Program-made: the position numbers and the translations under genes
The notes under the pieces: generated by a model
What the model was told of the DNA's origin: nothing
The model's database searches: none
What the model saw: the letters and a program-made list of their open reading frames with translations, nothing else
Shown here: positions 8,489 through 17,240 of the stretch, piece by piece
Layout: every line of letters begins with the position of its first letter
Position numbering within the stretch: the first letter of the stretch is position 1
From: Candidatus Villigracilis proximus
Lineage (GTDB): Bacteria; Chloroflexota; Anaerolineae; Anaerolineales; Villigracilaceae
Length of the DNA: 64,000 nt
NCBI GenBank assembly: GCA_016715195.1
Contig: JADKBB010000017.1
Location: forward strand, 29,512 to 93,511
Reading direction: 5' to 3'

Positions 8489-9838
8489 TTAGTTTTGACA
8501 AAAAGAGGGTGCATTGAAAAAATTGACTTCGGTAATAAACCAGTTCTGTTCCAGTTTTTGAATGCTGATGGTTTGCGGCAAAAGGCGCGGGTCCGTGCTT
8601 TGAATTAATGCGCCATCAGAGCGGCGGTATGTGGTCGTGCTCCAGACTTCGCAGGTATCCACTTCGATCTTTGTGCTGCTGACCACGCGGATGTCGTTGA
8701 TATAGCTTTGGTAGAAATCAATTTCAGAGATTTGGACAATGCCTTGTTGGTTTAGGGAGGCAATCTCGTTTTCGAGTGAGGCGAAAATGTCACCGGCCAT
8801 GATGGATGCGGCGATGTTTGCGTTGCCTTTACGATAGGCTTCGATTTGAAGTTGAATGGCTCTGGTGATAAAGTCGCTTACTTCTTTATTTAATTCAGGA
8901 GATATGTCTGCGGTTTGATCCGGGAAGAAGGGGTCGCTGCCTTGCGCCACTTCCTGTCCGTCGTTCAGTCCGTCGTTATCCATATCGGCATCGAGCGGAT
9001 TCATGCGGTAGGCGACTTCCACGCCATCGTTTATTCCGTCGCCGTCGGTGTCGGCGTTGTTTGGGTCTGTGCCTGTGCGTAAAATTTCGTCCTGGTCTGA
9101 TATGCCGTCATTGTCGCTGTCTTGATTCGCACTGGGCGGAGGCGTGGCGCCTTGTGGTGGTGCTTCAGGTGATTCAGCGGGTTGTGCGGCGAGGCCGTAC
9201 AGAGATTGCACGCCTGCGACATCATCCTGTCCGAGGAAACGATGCGGCCCGGAATATGACGGATACATCAGGGCGTTTGGGTCGCTGCTGTGATCCAGAC
9301 CGAGGTTGTGTCCGATCTCGTGCGCTGCTACGGTCAACAGGTCTACGTTTTGAGTTTCACTGTTAACCCATTTTTCTGAGTCGTCGAAATGAAGAAAGAC
9401 TTGTCTGTTTTGATATGGGTTTGGATAGGAGGCATGGGCGAGAACGTCACCGGGGCCGTCGAAGGGGTCTCCGTCGCCATGTTCACCTTCTGCCCACCCG
9501 ATGAGAATGTCTGCTTGAGCAGAATCAGACACTTCGTTAAACGTGAGCGGGGTTTCATCCGCCCATAGTGCGAAGGCGGCACGAATCAAATCACGCTCGG
9601 CGCTGCCGTTAATTTTTCCTGTTCCGTTGATGAAGTAATACGTGATGTTGGTTTTTCCCCATTGTGAAATGGCTTGAAATTTGGCAATGGTTTCACCTTC
9701 TTCGCCCGCGTTGGGGAGGCTGTCGTAGCGGTAGCTTGTTTGGGGAGCCGCGGACGGTGTGAGCGATGAGCAGGCTAGGGAGGTGAAAAGCAGAATTGCG
9801 AAAATTGCAGTGACGTGTTTTGAAAATGAAGAGTGCAT
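8489..9838 (-). CDS. Lipoprotein matrixin-like metalloprotease with thrombospondin type 3 repeats
   Basis: A 449-residue secreted lipoprotein. The signal peptide ends in lipobox TSLACS with Cys at residue 23. Residues about 50-215 form an M10/matrixin-type catalytic domain: zinc-binding HEIGHNLGLDH (His 173, 177, 183; Glu 174) and the Met-turn ALMYPSY (Met 191), followed by the DDVAGVQSLYG helix typical of matrix metalloproteases. A Pro/Gln linker leads to three Asp-rich thrombospondin type 3 calcium repeats (DSDNDGISDQDE, DTDGDGINDG, DMDNDGLNDG). The last 140 residues are an unassigned alpha/beta domain (NTF2-like is possible). No cysteine-switch propeptide is visible. A GGAG site precedes the start. 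Confidence 0.88.
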   Translation of the reverse strand: MHSSFSKHVTAIFAILLFTSLACSSLTPSAAPQTSYRYDSLPNAGEEGETIAKFQAISQWGKTNITYYFINGTGKINGSAERDLIRAAFALWADETPLTFNEVSDSAQADILIGWAEGEHGDGDPFDGPGDVLAHASYPNPYQNRQVFLHFDDSEKWVNSETQNVDLLTVAAHEIGHNLGLDHSSDPNALMYPSYSGPHRFLGQDDVAGVQSLYGLAAQPAESPEAPPQGATPPPSANQDSDNDGISDQDEILRTGTDPNNADTDGDGINDGVEVAYRMNPLDADMDNDGLNDGQEVAQGSDPFFPDQTADISPELNKEVSDFITRAIQLQIEAYRKGNANIAASIMAGDIFASLENEIASLNQQGIVQISEIDFYQSYINDIRVVSSTKIEVDTCEVWSTTTYRRSDGALIQSTDPRLLPQTISIQKLEQNWFITEVNFFNAPSFCQN

Positions 9839-9949
9839 GAGGTCTCCGTTTCTGATCGTTGATGTTTTGCGGCACAGGGAAACAAGGCATTGCCATAATT
9901 AATGCAGGAACATTATAATAAAGTTTATATTCGTTATTTGGAGTGAGCA

Positions 9950-10420
9950 ATGAATGAGCCTGTGGTGTTGATGTCTGACGACCCTTTAATCAATTCTTTA
10001 AATTTTCAACCTTATCGTAATATGGTCGCCCGTCTTGTTGTGCCTTTTGTGCCTGGAGCTGATGAGCCTCAGACGCTGGAGATTACCACCCCGTGGGGGG
10101 CAAAATTGAAAGCCAAAAAAGGCGATTTGCTGGTGAGTGAGTTGGATAAACCGGATGATCGGTGGCCGATTGATGCGCATATTTTTGATGAGACCTATCT
10201 GGTTACAACACCCGGTTTTTGTATTAAGCGCGCGATCACGTTACTTGTGCCGCTGACGGATGTAACCCATGGCGATGAAAATCAGATGGTGACTGTGCAT
10301 ACGCTTGAAGGGGTTGAAACAGTGCGGGCAGGTGATTTTTTGCTTGCCAAAGGGGTGAGGGGTGAAATATGGCCTTATCCAAAAGAGAAGGCGGCAAAAA
10401 TAATGAAACCCGCCGTTTAA
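9950..10420 (+). CDS. PGDYG-like small protein of unknown function
   Basis: A 156-residue soluble protein with two similar halves of short strands: KLKAKKGDLLVSELD plus DRWPIDAHIFDETYLV in the first, and GVETVRAGDFLLAKG plus EIWPYPKEK in the second. The repeated GD(L/F)L and WP(I/Y) spacing recalls the PGDYG domain, a poorly characterised small beta domain; this link is tentative. A GGAG site lies seven bases before the ATG. Its last four codons and stop form the left arm of the intrinsic terminator that ends the gene. Confidence 0.6.
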   Translation: MNEPVVLMSDDPLINSLNFQPYRNMVARLVVPFVPGADEPQTLEITTPWGAKLKAKKGDLLVSELDKPDDRWPIDAHIFDETYLVTTPGFCIKRAITLLVPLTDVTHGDENQMVTVHTLEGVETVRAGDFLLAKGVRGEIWPYPKEKAAKIMKPAV

Positions 10421-10437
10421 CGGCGGGTTTCATTATT
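10399..10437. terminator. Bidirectional terminator overlapping the end of a coding sequence
   Basis: Perfect 19-base arms (10399-10417 and 10419-10437) around one base, so the left arm carries the last codons of the plus-strand gene and the stop codon sits at the centre. A and T tracts flank both sides. It also lies 13 bases past the stop of the minus-strand five-gene operon and can end that transcript. Confidence 0.88.
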
Positions 10438-10450
10438 AATTCCCAAGAGT

Positions 10451-12838
10451 CTATTTTTTCTTTTTAACGATTTTTGGCGCGTCTTTCGTTGTAATTTTTA
10501 CAGGTTTGGGCGTTCCTTCACTGATGAGACGGTCAAGCATATTATTAATAACGTTGTGTAAATATTTTGAAGAACTGATCTGTTCGATGGAGCCGCCTGT
10601 TTCACGCATGAGTTCGATCATGTGGTGGACGAGGCGTGCATCACGGTCTTTTGGTCTGTCTCCATGCGGATTCCATAATGCGATTAGGGTTACCTTGTCT
10701 ACGCCGCGTCCCAGTGCTGAATAGAGCGCCCAGCGGTTGTTACGTTCATAGGGATCATCTCCGGCTTTGGGTTGTCCCACGCTTTCAATTTGATAAAACT
10801 CCTCGACCAGCGGGTGATTGCGGATGCTGTAAAAACGATCCACCCATGAATCTCCGCCGGGCGAAACAAACTGGCGAATGTAGGCTGATTCGGGTAACGG
10901 CAGATAGGCTCTTACTTTTATGCCTTTTTCTGCGCAAATTTCTGCAAAGAGAATCTCACTTCCGGCAGACAGACCGGCAACGTAGGCCCGGTCATCAGGG
11001 TTGATGTGCAGGCTGTCCAGTTTATTGAGGATTTCCTTGCGAATTTCATTTTCCTTATCGGCTGGGAATGTTTTCTTGTCCTTGCTGGGGGAATCGACCA
11101 TATATCCGGTAAAGAGAAATGCCCTGCCGTTTTTTGAGGTTTTTTTCGAATTTCTCTTTTTTGCTGAATCCTGTAGATTCTCTTCCGTGCTGGTGCGCGC
11201 AATCTCTTCCTGAATTGTATTGATGGCAACCTGTACGAACTCGTCACGCAAACCAAGCGCCTTAAGAATTTCCAACTGTGCCAGTGAAGAGTTTAGGAAG
11301 AAAATATTACGGCGTGATGCGGTAAGTGCTTTGCGATAGGCGCGCACCACGCTGGATGGATTCTCTGCGGTGAGTACTCTCAACTCAGCCAATGAGATCA
11401 GAGTCCAGTAATCTGCCTTGTCGTTGTCTGTTTGGGTTTCGAGCCCAAAGATCAGCGTGCCGCGTAGAGCAGGTAAGCCTTCACGGATGCGGGCGATATC
11501 GGGATCGGGGTCTTTTTTATCATCAAATTTATCGGCCAGGTGCAGGACTATTGTGGAAAGGGTAAGCGCATTGACACCGGGGTAATAATTATTCAGGTCA
11601 ATTTGAAAACCCTTCATGTAGATATCCACTGCTTTTATCAGCCAGTGATACGAGTCGAACGCGCTCTTCATGCGTTTGGCTTTATCGCTAATTTGCTTCC
11701 ATGATTCCGTCCACATTTCCTTGTAGATCCTGCCAAGGTATGAGATCGCCTCACTGTCATTTGGGAAGTCGGTGAGCAGGTTCTCGATCTTGATGATGGC
11801 TTCATCCACGCGGTTGAGGCGGTTTAAGTGAAAAGCCTCTTCGCGGCGGAATGAGAGATTGCCGGCGTTTACTTCCAGTCCTTTGCGGTATTGGGCAAGC
11901 GCAAGTTCGTTGCGTCCCATACTGGCGAGCGCTTTACCGGCTTCTCCAATCGCCTCTTCCTTGATGAGGGGATTTTGGATCTCTTCTGTCAGGAGCAAAA
12001 TATCACCAATGCGTTTCTGGCGTTGGGCTACGGTTACTCTTTCCTTCCATTCATTGTATTCACGCCAGAAGCCTGTTGCCAGCGGGGTGCGCAGCGCTTT
12101 CCGCTCGGGTTCCTTCAGCCCTGAAAGCAGGTTGAAGATCGGGCTGTGGACCGCATCGCGGTCTGATGCCCACGTATCTCTGGTCATACGTGCGATGGCT
12201 TGAATATCCGTTTTGATGAAGGCTGGGTCTGGCACACCTTCAGGTGTGATGTGATATGGCAAGGTGCGGACGTTGAAAATGTCAAAGGGCATATAAGCAC
12301 GCCCCGCCTGAATATGTACTACACCGCGTTTGCGGAATGCGTGGCGGATGCCGAGCTCATAATAAACGTTGGCGTTATCAATACTTAAATCGCATAAACA
12401 AAGGTCTGCCAGCAGTAGTTCCTGAAACATATCCGTCAGGATATCGCCCGATGTCGTTTCTTCGTCAGCGCGAAACGGTTCAAAGCCTGCTTCTTCAAGT
12501 GCGGGCATGATCAGTGTTTTGTAGATGGCATTGAAATCATAAAGCGAGCCGTCTCCGCCTTTCTTTTTTCCAAATGGCATCACAACAAATGCGTGTGGAC
12601 GAATTTCCGGCCGAATTGGACGGGCAGGGGAGGGGGATGAATCGTTCGACTCTGATCTAGGCGCAGGCAGAACGGGTTTTGTGACATTTGCCTGCTTCTC
12701 AGCCGTACCAGTCACCGCTGGAACCTGAGTCGGTTTCGGTGCATTTGCCACAGGGTTGGCCTGAGGGAGAGATGGATCAATAGGTTTATTGGCATCTGCT
12801 GCAGTTTCTTTTGGAGCGGTTACGTTTGGATCGGTCAT
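10451..12838 (-). CDS. NDT-like/TPR/SLOG-like sensor protein (TPR-S, DUF4071-type), candidate conflict-system component
   Basis: A 795-residue soluble protein in three parts. Residues 1-80 are Pro/Ala-rich and disordered. Residues 82-200 form a nucleoside 2-deoxyribosyltransferase-like Rossmann domain, with HAFVVMPFG, YDFNAIYKTLI, RADEE and NANVYYELGIRHA. Residues about 280-545 are helical TPR-like repeats. Residues about 571-760 are a second Rossmann-like domain with GLSAGSEILFAE and ERNNRWAL segments. This order matches proteins labelled TPR-S or TRAF-binding (DUF4071), which recur in predicted nucleotide-signal conflict systems. I infer that the C-terminal domain is SLOG-like and binds a nucleotide ligand; that is not shown by sequence alone. 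It is the last gene of a five-gene operon, with an AAGGAG site and a 20-base gap after the SLATT gene. Confidence 0.8.
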   Translation of the reverse strand: MTDPNVTAPKETAADANKPIDPSLPQANPVANAPKPTQVPAVTGTAEKQANVTKPVLPAPRSESNDSSPSPARPIRPEIRPHAFVVMPFGKKKGGDGSLYDFNAIYKTLIMPALEEAGFEPFRADEETTSGDILTDMFQELLLADLCLCDLSIDNANVYYELGIRHAFRKRGVVHIQAGRAYMPFDIFNVRTLPYHITPEGVPDPAFIKTDIQAIARMTRDTWASDRDAVHSPIFNLLSGLKEPERKALRTPLATGFWREYNEWKERVTVAQRQKRIGDILLLTEEIQNPLIKEEAIGEAGKALASMGRNELALAQYRKGLEVNAGNLSFRREEAFHLNRLNRVDEAIIKIENLLTDFPNDSEAISYLGRIYKEMWTESWKQISDKAKRMKSAFDSYHWLIKAVDIYMKGFQIDLNNYYPGVNALTLSTIVLHLADKFDDKKDPDPDIARIREGLPALRGTLIFGLETQTDNDKADYWTLISLAELRVLTAENPSSVVRAYRKALTASRRNIFFLNSSLAQLEILKALGLRDEFVQVAINTIQEEIARTSTEENLQDSAKKRNSKKTSKNGRAFLFTGYMVDSPSKDKKTFPADKENEIRKEILNKLDSLHINPDDRAYVAGLSAGSEILFAEICAEKGIKVRAYLPLPESAYIRQFVSPGGDSWVDRFYSIRNHPLVEEFYQIESVGQPKAGDDPYERNNRWALYSALGRGVDKVTLIALWNPHGDRPKDRDARLVHHMIELMRETGGSIEQISSSKYLHNVINNMLDRLISEGTPKPVKITTKDAPKIVKKKK

Positions 12839-12858
12839 GGTTTCTCCTTAGGGGTGAA

Positions 12859-13767
12859 TTATCCCTTTGCGTCAGATGTTTTTGGATAACGGGACATGAG
12901 ATCATTAAGCACGCTCATCGGAGTGCTGCTGCTAATATCCACGCCTTCAAATTCTTCTTCAATCGCCTTTAATTTTGAAGATATTCCAAGGTGTTCAGAA
13001 ATATCTTCCATCACATCCTGTATCGCATCGCGCATGGCGGCTAGTTCAGCCTGAACCAGTTCTGAGGATGCTTCTTCAGAGAGCGAGCCAAGTGTGGCTT
13101 TGAAGGTTTCCGTCAGCTTTTCTTCGGTTTCGAGCATACTCTCCCGTGTATAGTCCACGATCGCATCTTCCCTGCCTTGTTTGAGGCGGCGATCGGAATC
13201 GCGTTGTTCCTGGACTACACGATGAATTAAGCTTGCTTCTTCTTCAAGATCAGATTCCTTGAGTGCCTCTTGCATGGCTTTAATATATTCCACGTTTTGG
13301 CCCCACAAAATTTCTTCTGTGCCATTTACCATTTTATAAAACTCGGTTTGCGTGCGTTCGTCTTCTTCCAGATTTAACCAATGACTGGCGAGAATATCTA
13401 ATTCCATAATCAACTTGCTGTAGTTTCGTACTACAAGGTCAAGGTTGCGTAATTCCTGCCAGCCAATTAAAGTTGTTGTTAGAGAAGCTGCAAGGGCTAC
13501 CCATAGAGTGAATCCGCTGCCGAGTGCTGCAAACAGCGCACCTACTGCACCTGAAAACAGAATAAGTAACTGCAGACGGTTTCTTTCCTTTTGCTTAATA
13601 ACCACCTTTTTTTGATGCCAGGTTAACTGGTCGTGTAAGCGATATTTATAATATTCTTCGCCAGTCAGGTCGTGAAGACCAGTATCGGAGTTGGGATCAT
13701 TGGGATTGAAGCGTGAAGGCGGGGGAACCGCACCTTTGTAAGCTTCCATTACCAATTCGCCATTCAT
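12859..13767 (-). CDS. SLATT-domain (DUF4231-like) two-TM protein with helical C-terminal extension
   Basis: A 302-residue protein. Residues 40-64 are a charged helix (YRLHDQLTWHQKKVV) of the kind that opens SLATT/DUF4231 domains, followed by two membrane helices at about 65-82 and 85-103. A WQELRNLDLVVRNYSKLIMEL helix follows, and a long Glu/Lys-rich coiled-coil tail of about 150 residues ends the protein. SLATT proteins (SMODS and SLOG associating 2TM) are predicted membrane effectors that form pores when a nucleotide sensor fires; that role is inferred here. The start overlaps the previous gene's stop by four bases (ATGA), which indicates coupled translation. It is the larger of two adjacent SLATT proteins. 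Confidence 0.75.
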   Translation of the reverse strand: MNGELVMEAYKGAVPPPSRFNPNDPNSDTGLHDLTGEEYYKYRLHDQLTWHQKKVVIKQKERNRLQLLILFSGAVGALFAALGSGFTLWVALAASLTTTLIGWQELRNLDLVVRNYSKLIMELDILASHWLNLEEDERTQTEFYKMVNGTEEILWGQNVEYIKAMQEALKESDLEEEASLIHRVVQEQRDSDRRLKQGREDAIVDYTRESMLETEEKLTETFKATLGSLSEEASSELVQAELAAMRDAIQDVMEDISEHLGISSKLKAIEEEFEGVDISSSTPMSVLNDLMSRYPKTSDAKG

Positions 13768-14186
13768 TCCGCGAAATACCGAACGTTGAATTTCATTTTA
13801 ACTTTCCTCCAGCCAACGACGGGTTGGTGTTTTTGTAAAATAGTTCTATATTTATAAATCTCTTTTAATACTTCTTCTGCACCGGCGCGGGTAATCAGCC
13901 AATCGCCTGTAGAGAAGGCTTTGCTGGTATATGCTGCAAGCAAAGATGCCATAATGGGTGAAACTATAAGCAGCAGTTGCAAGATAAACTTGCCAATAGC
14001 CGGAAATTCCGGCGGATATACTGTTGTAAGAATGGCAAATAAAGTCGATAACACGCCAAGAAGCGCGATCCATCGCCTTAGTTTGTCATATAGTTTTGAG
14101 CGTTTCCCGGATACTTCGTCCAGTTGACCAAATTTTGCCCATGCGACTTTTAAAATAGGTGCTATTTGTTGAGGTTGATTTTCCAT
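13764..14186 (-). CDS. Short SLATT-domain (DUF4231-like) two-TM protein
   Basis: About 140 residues from the ATG at 14186, chosen because a GGAG site sits eight bases upstream and because it clears the preceding gene's stop at 14206. A charged helix (WAKFGQLDEVSGKRSKLYDKL) leads into two membrane helices near residues 37-55 and 64-86. Then comes the hallmark W-L-I-T-R-A-x-A-E-E segment with EIYKYRTIL, typical of DUF4231/SLATT domains. It lacks the long tail of its neighbour, so the pair may form a hetero-oligomeric channel (inference). It lies between the TIR-WD40 gene and the longer SLATT gene in one operon. Confidence 0.75.
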   Translation of the reverse strand: MENQPQQIAPILKVAWAKFGQLDEVSGKRSKLYDKLRRWIALLGVLSTLFAILTTVYPPEFPAIGKFILQLLLIVSPIMASLLAAYTSKAFSTGDWLITRAGAEEVLKEIYKYRTILQKHQPVVGWRKVKMKFNVRYFAE

Positions 14187-14205
14187 GTTGATTTCTCCGG
14201 TCATT

Positions 14206-17200
14206 CTAGTTTTCACCTGCGGGCAGGTTCGGGCAAATCAGGCGATATTCTTCTTCAAAGAATAAGGTATTCCATCTCACTTCATCAAAATTACGGATCA
14301 AGTGTGAACAGGCAGTTTCCACGAGAGTATCACGCGTTAATAAGGGAATGGAGGGCACATCCCATATGGATACGGTCTTGCGTGAAACGGCAGCAAGCTG
14401 CTGACCGTCTGGTGAGAACGAGACACCGGATACCTTGTCCACGTGTGCGAGGCGGGCAACTTCCTGTTTGAGTTCAAGGTCGAAAAGATAAACATAGCCG
14501 GTAGCATCACCAACGGACAAATATCTATTATTCGGGCTGAAGTCCATGGACAAAACAGCGCCGCTTGTTAATAGTTTATTCTCAATGAGATCAAATGAGC
14601 CGTCCTCTGCATTCCATAAATATATTGTGCCTTCAGAACTGCCCGTGGCAATGAATTTTCCATCGGTGCTGAATTGGGCTGCTCCTTCCCTGCCGACTTG
14701 GCTGAGCACTGCCACCTGATTCAGTGTGGAAAGAGACCACACAATACTGCGGTTGCCTTCTTCAATACCCGCGACAAGATATTTCCCGTCGGGGGATATG
14801 GTCAGAGAAAGGGCGATGCCGTCAACATTAAAACTGGATAGTAATCCTCTGGTGTTGACATCCCAGATGTTGATCAATCCGTTTTGATCGGAGGTAATGA
14901 TCTTTTTGTTATCGGGCGTGAATGCTACTGTTTCGATGGTTTGTCCGCCGTGAGAGAGGGAGTGTTTTTGCTGGCCGTCAATACTGACCAGAACAACACG
15001 GTTATGTTCTGCGATGTTGCTATCGTACTCCACAGCGGCGACCCATTTGGAATCTGAGCTGATGACCATGTCGTAGGTCAGGCCGTTGACGGATGCTATT
15101 TTCTTGCGGCCATCCTCCTTTTCGCCTGCTTTGTCAGCCGGGATCGCCCATATACTCTGGTCGTCTGAATTCACGACCAGCCATTGACCATCCGGGCTGA
15201 AAATCGCTTTATGCGAAAATTGAGGAATTTGGACAAATGCCTTGTGGGCCTTCAATTTTGAAATATCCCAGATGCTGATGTTTCCATCGTAATCACCAAC
15301 GACCAGACGTGTGGCTGTCTTGTTAAATCGAATGGAGGAGCCAACACCGTCAATAGGGATTTGCATCACTTCCGCGCCGGTGACAGAATCCCAGATTCGA
15401 ACTGTTTTATCATAGCCGGTTGTGGCGATCCACTGATCATCGCTGCTAATGCGCACCTTTTGTACAAAGTTGGCATGGGTCATGCGCAGTCTTTCCTGAC
15501 CGGTGGTTGTTTCGATCACGCGCACGGTATTATCGTCAGATACGGTTACGAACCAACTGCCGTCATTTGAAAACGTAACGTCTTCCACCCAGTCGCCATG
15601 TAGAACGGAGTATTTCTGTCCGCCGGAGGTGATCAATACACCGCGTGCCATACTGTCAGCGCCCACACTTATCATCCATTTGCCGTCAGGGCTGAACGCA
15701 ACATCTATGACTTCACTGTTGTGTTTTGGCCCGGGGATGGTTTGTCCGCTCATGAATTTCCATACCGACGTTGTTCCCGTGGATGTGCCAATGCCCATGT
15801 ATTGCCCGGAATCGTCGTAATCAATGACTTTAACTTCTCCATTTTGAGTGAAGAAAAATTCTTCGTTCAAAGTTTTCATGTTAATAATACTGACAGCCCC
15901 GCTTCGTGCTATGCCCAGATATTCCCCGTCAGGATGCATGTTGACATCCCAAATAACGCCATCGAATTTCAGTGCCTTGATCGCTTCTCCGGTATTTGCA
16001 TCCCAAAAGGATACCAACCCTTTTTCTGTGCCTGTAACCAGAATACTTCCATCCTTGCTGAAGGCCGAGTCATACACGATACCTTCATGTTGTATACAGA
16101 AAAATAGAGAACCGTCTTCCATGCTCCAGGCACAGGCTTTCCCAGCGGAATCCACGGTAACAAATTTTAAATAATCCGGGCTGGGTTGAATTGTCCAGAT
16201 ACGGGCATTCACCGTGTTTTGGCTGATCGGTGTTGGGAGCAGGTGGATGTTGTGCCGTAAGATATTTTCTGCATCATCCAGTTCAGGCAAATTTTGATAT
16301 GCATCCACAGCCAGGAGAGTACTGGCGTACAACTCGCCCACTTTTTCCTGATAAATTTTAGCTTCGGCTGCACTGCGTTGGGCTTTTGCCACTTGAGCGT
16401 TCGCATCAGCAATTATCTTTTGCTCCTCTGCGACAGCTTGCTGCGTGGCGCGTGCCATTTCTTTTTCTTCTGCATTTCTTTGGCTGATTTCCGCTCTGTC
16501 TCTGCTTTGCTGCGCTTCAATACTTTGACGAAATGCATAAAAACCCAGGATGATACTAAATGCCAAAGCCACGCCGACACCAAAGGTCAGATTTCTTTGA
16601 CGTTTTACTGCGTCTTTGCGGCTGGTGTTGATATATTCCGCCTGCAAGGGAACAACTGCGCGCGTTGTATCCTTGGTGGATTCGATCATCCAGCTTTCGC
16701 CCTCGCTTAGATCTGTGCCTTGCAGCAGATAACTTCTATTTCGATTTTTCTGCTCCCATTCTGTGGCACGTTGCAGCAGACGGGTATGCTGATGAACCCA
16801 GGTCAGATCGGTTTGGACGCTTTCCACAAGTTTTGGAACCGTGCCTTTGAAATCATCCTTCTTGGTGCGCATGTACACCCAATTGGTCGAAGCCAGTTTC
16901 GGGTGCATCTTCTGTCTTTTTTCAGGATCAACATACAGAACAGGAACGATCTTCTTGTTGTATTGGATGCCCAGTTCCAATTCATCCATGCAGACTTTGG
17001 ATTTGAGCGAATCCGGGCTGATGATAAAGACGAAGGCATCACAAGCTTTGATGGCGGCCGTAATCTCCGCCATCCAATCGGCGCTGAGTGGAATGCCTTC
17101 CCAGTCGACCCAGGCTTCAATATTGCTGTCGTCGAAGGCTTTGTTTAACTTGCGTGCAAAGAGTTTGTTTTTTCGCGAATATGAAATAAAGACCCTGGTT

Positions 17201-17226
17201 TTGCGCGATGCAGTTTTATCTGACAT
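14206..17226 (-). CDS. TIR - transmembrane - coiled coil - double WD40 propeller protein
   Basis: A 1006-residue protein. Residues 10-135 are a TIR domain: strand RVFISYS, the D-W-E-G-I-P BB-loop region, and SKVCMDEL with Glu82 at the position used for NAD cleavage in enzymatic TIRs. A conserved linker (residues 140-185) leads to one membrane helix (about 212-232), a heptad-rich coiled coil (235-300) and about 14-15 WD repeats (345-965), enough for two seven-bladed propellers. The C-terminal tail (ETACSHLIRNF and YRLICPNLP) is the usual end of WD40 proteins in bacterial signalling systems. No STAND NTPase lies between TIR and WD40. I infer a membrane-anchored sensor-NADase. The gene starts 14 bases after the papain-like gene. 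Confidence 0.88.
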   Translation of the reverse strand: MSDKTASRKTRVFISYSRKNKLFARKLNKAFDDSNIEAWVDWEGIPLSADWMAEITAAIKACDAFVFIISPDSLKSKVCMDELELGIQYNKKIVPVLYVDPEKRQKMHPKLASTNWVYMRTKKDDFKGTVPKLVESVQTDLTWVHQHTRLLQRATEWEQKNRNRSYLLQGTDLSEGESWMIESTKDTTRAVVPLQAEYINTSRKDAVKRQRNLTFGVGVALAFSIILGFYAFRQSIEAQQSRDRAEISQRNAEEKEMARATQQAVAEEQKIIADANAQVAKAQRSAAEAKIYQEKVGELYASTLLAVDAYQNLPELDDAENILRHNIHLLPTPISQNTVNARIWTIQPSPDYLKFVTVDSAGKACAWSMEDGSLFFCIQHEGIVYDSAFSKDGSILVTGTEKGLVSFWDANTGEAIKALKFDGVIWDVNMHPDGEYLGIARSGAVSIINMKTLNEEFFFTQNGEVKVIDYDDSGQYMGIGTSTGTTSVWKFMSGQTIPGPKHNSEVIDVAFSPDGKWMISVGADSMARGVLITSGGQKYSVLHGDWVEDVTFSNDGSWFVTVSDDNTVRVIETTTGQERLRMTHANFVQKVRISSDDQWIATTGYDKTVRIWDSVTGAEVMQIPIDGVGSSIRFNKTATRLVVGDYDGNISIWDISKLKAHKAFVQIPQFSHKAIFSPDGQWLVVNSDDQSIWAIPADKAGEKEDGRKKIASVNGLTYDMVISSDSKWVAAVEYDSNIAEHNRVVLVSIDGQQKHSLSHGGQTIETVAFTPDNKKIITSDQNGLINIWDVNTRGLLSSFNVDGIALSLTISPDGKYLVAGIEEGNRSIVWSLSTLNQVAVLSQVGREGAAQFSTDGKFIATGSSEGTIYLWNAEDGSFDLIENKLLTSGAVLSMDFSPNNRYLSVGDATGYVYLFDLELKQEVARLAHVDKVSGVSFSPDGQQLAAVSRKTVSIWDVPSIPLLTRDTLVETACSHLIRNFDEVRWNTLFFEEEYRLICPNLPAGEN

Positions 17227-17240
17227 ACCTTATTCCCAAT

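Noticed and set aside
14206..17226. STAND NTPase reading of the TIR-WD40 gene
   Set aside because: No Walker A or B motif lies between TIR and WD40.
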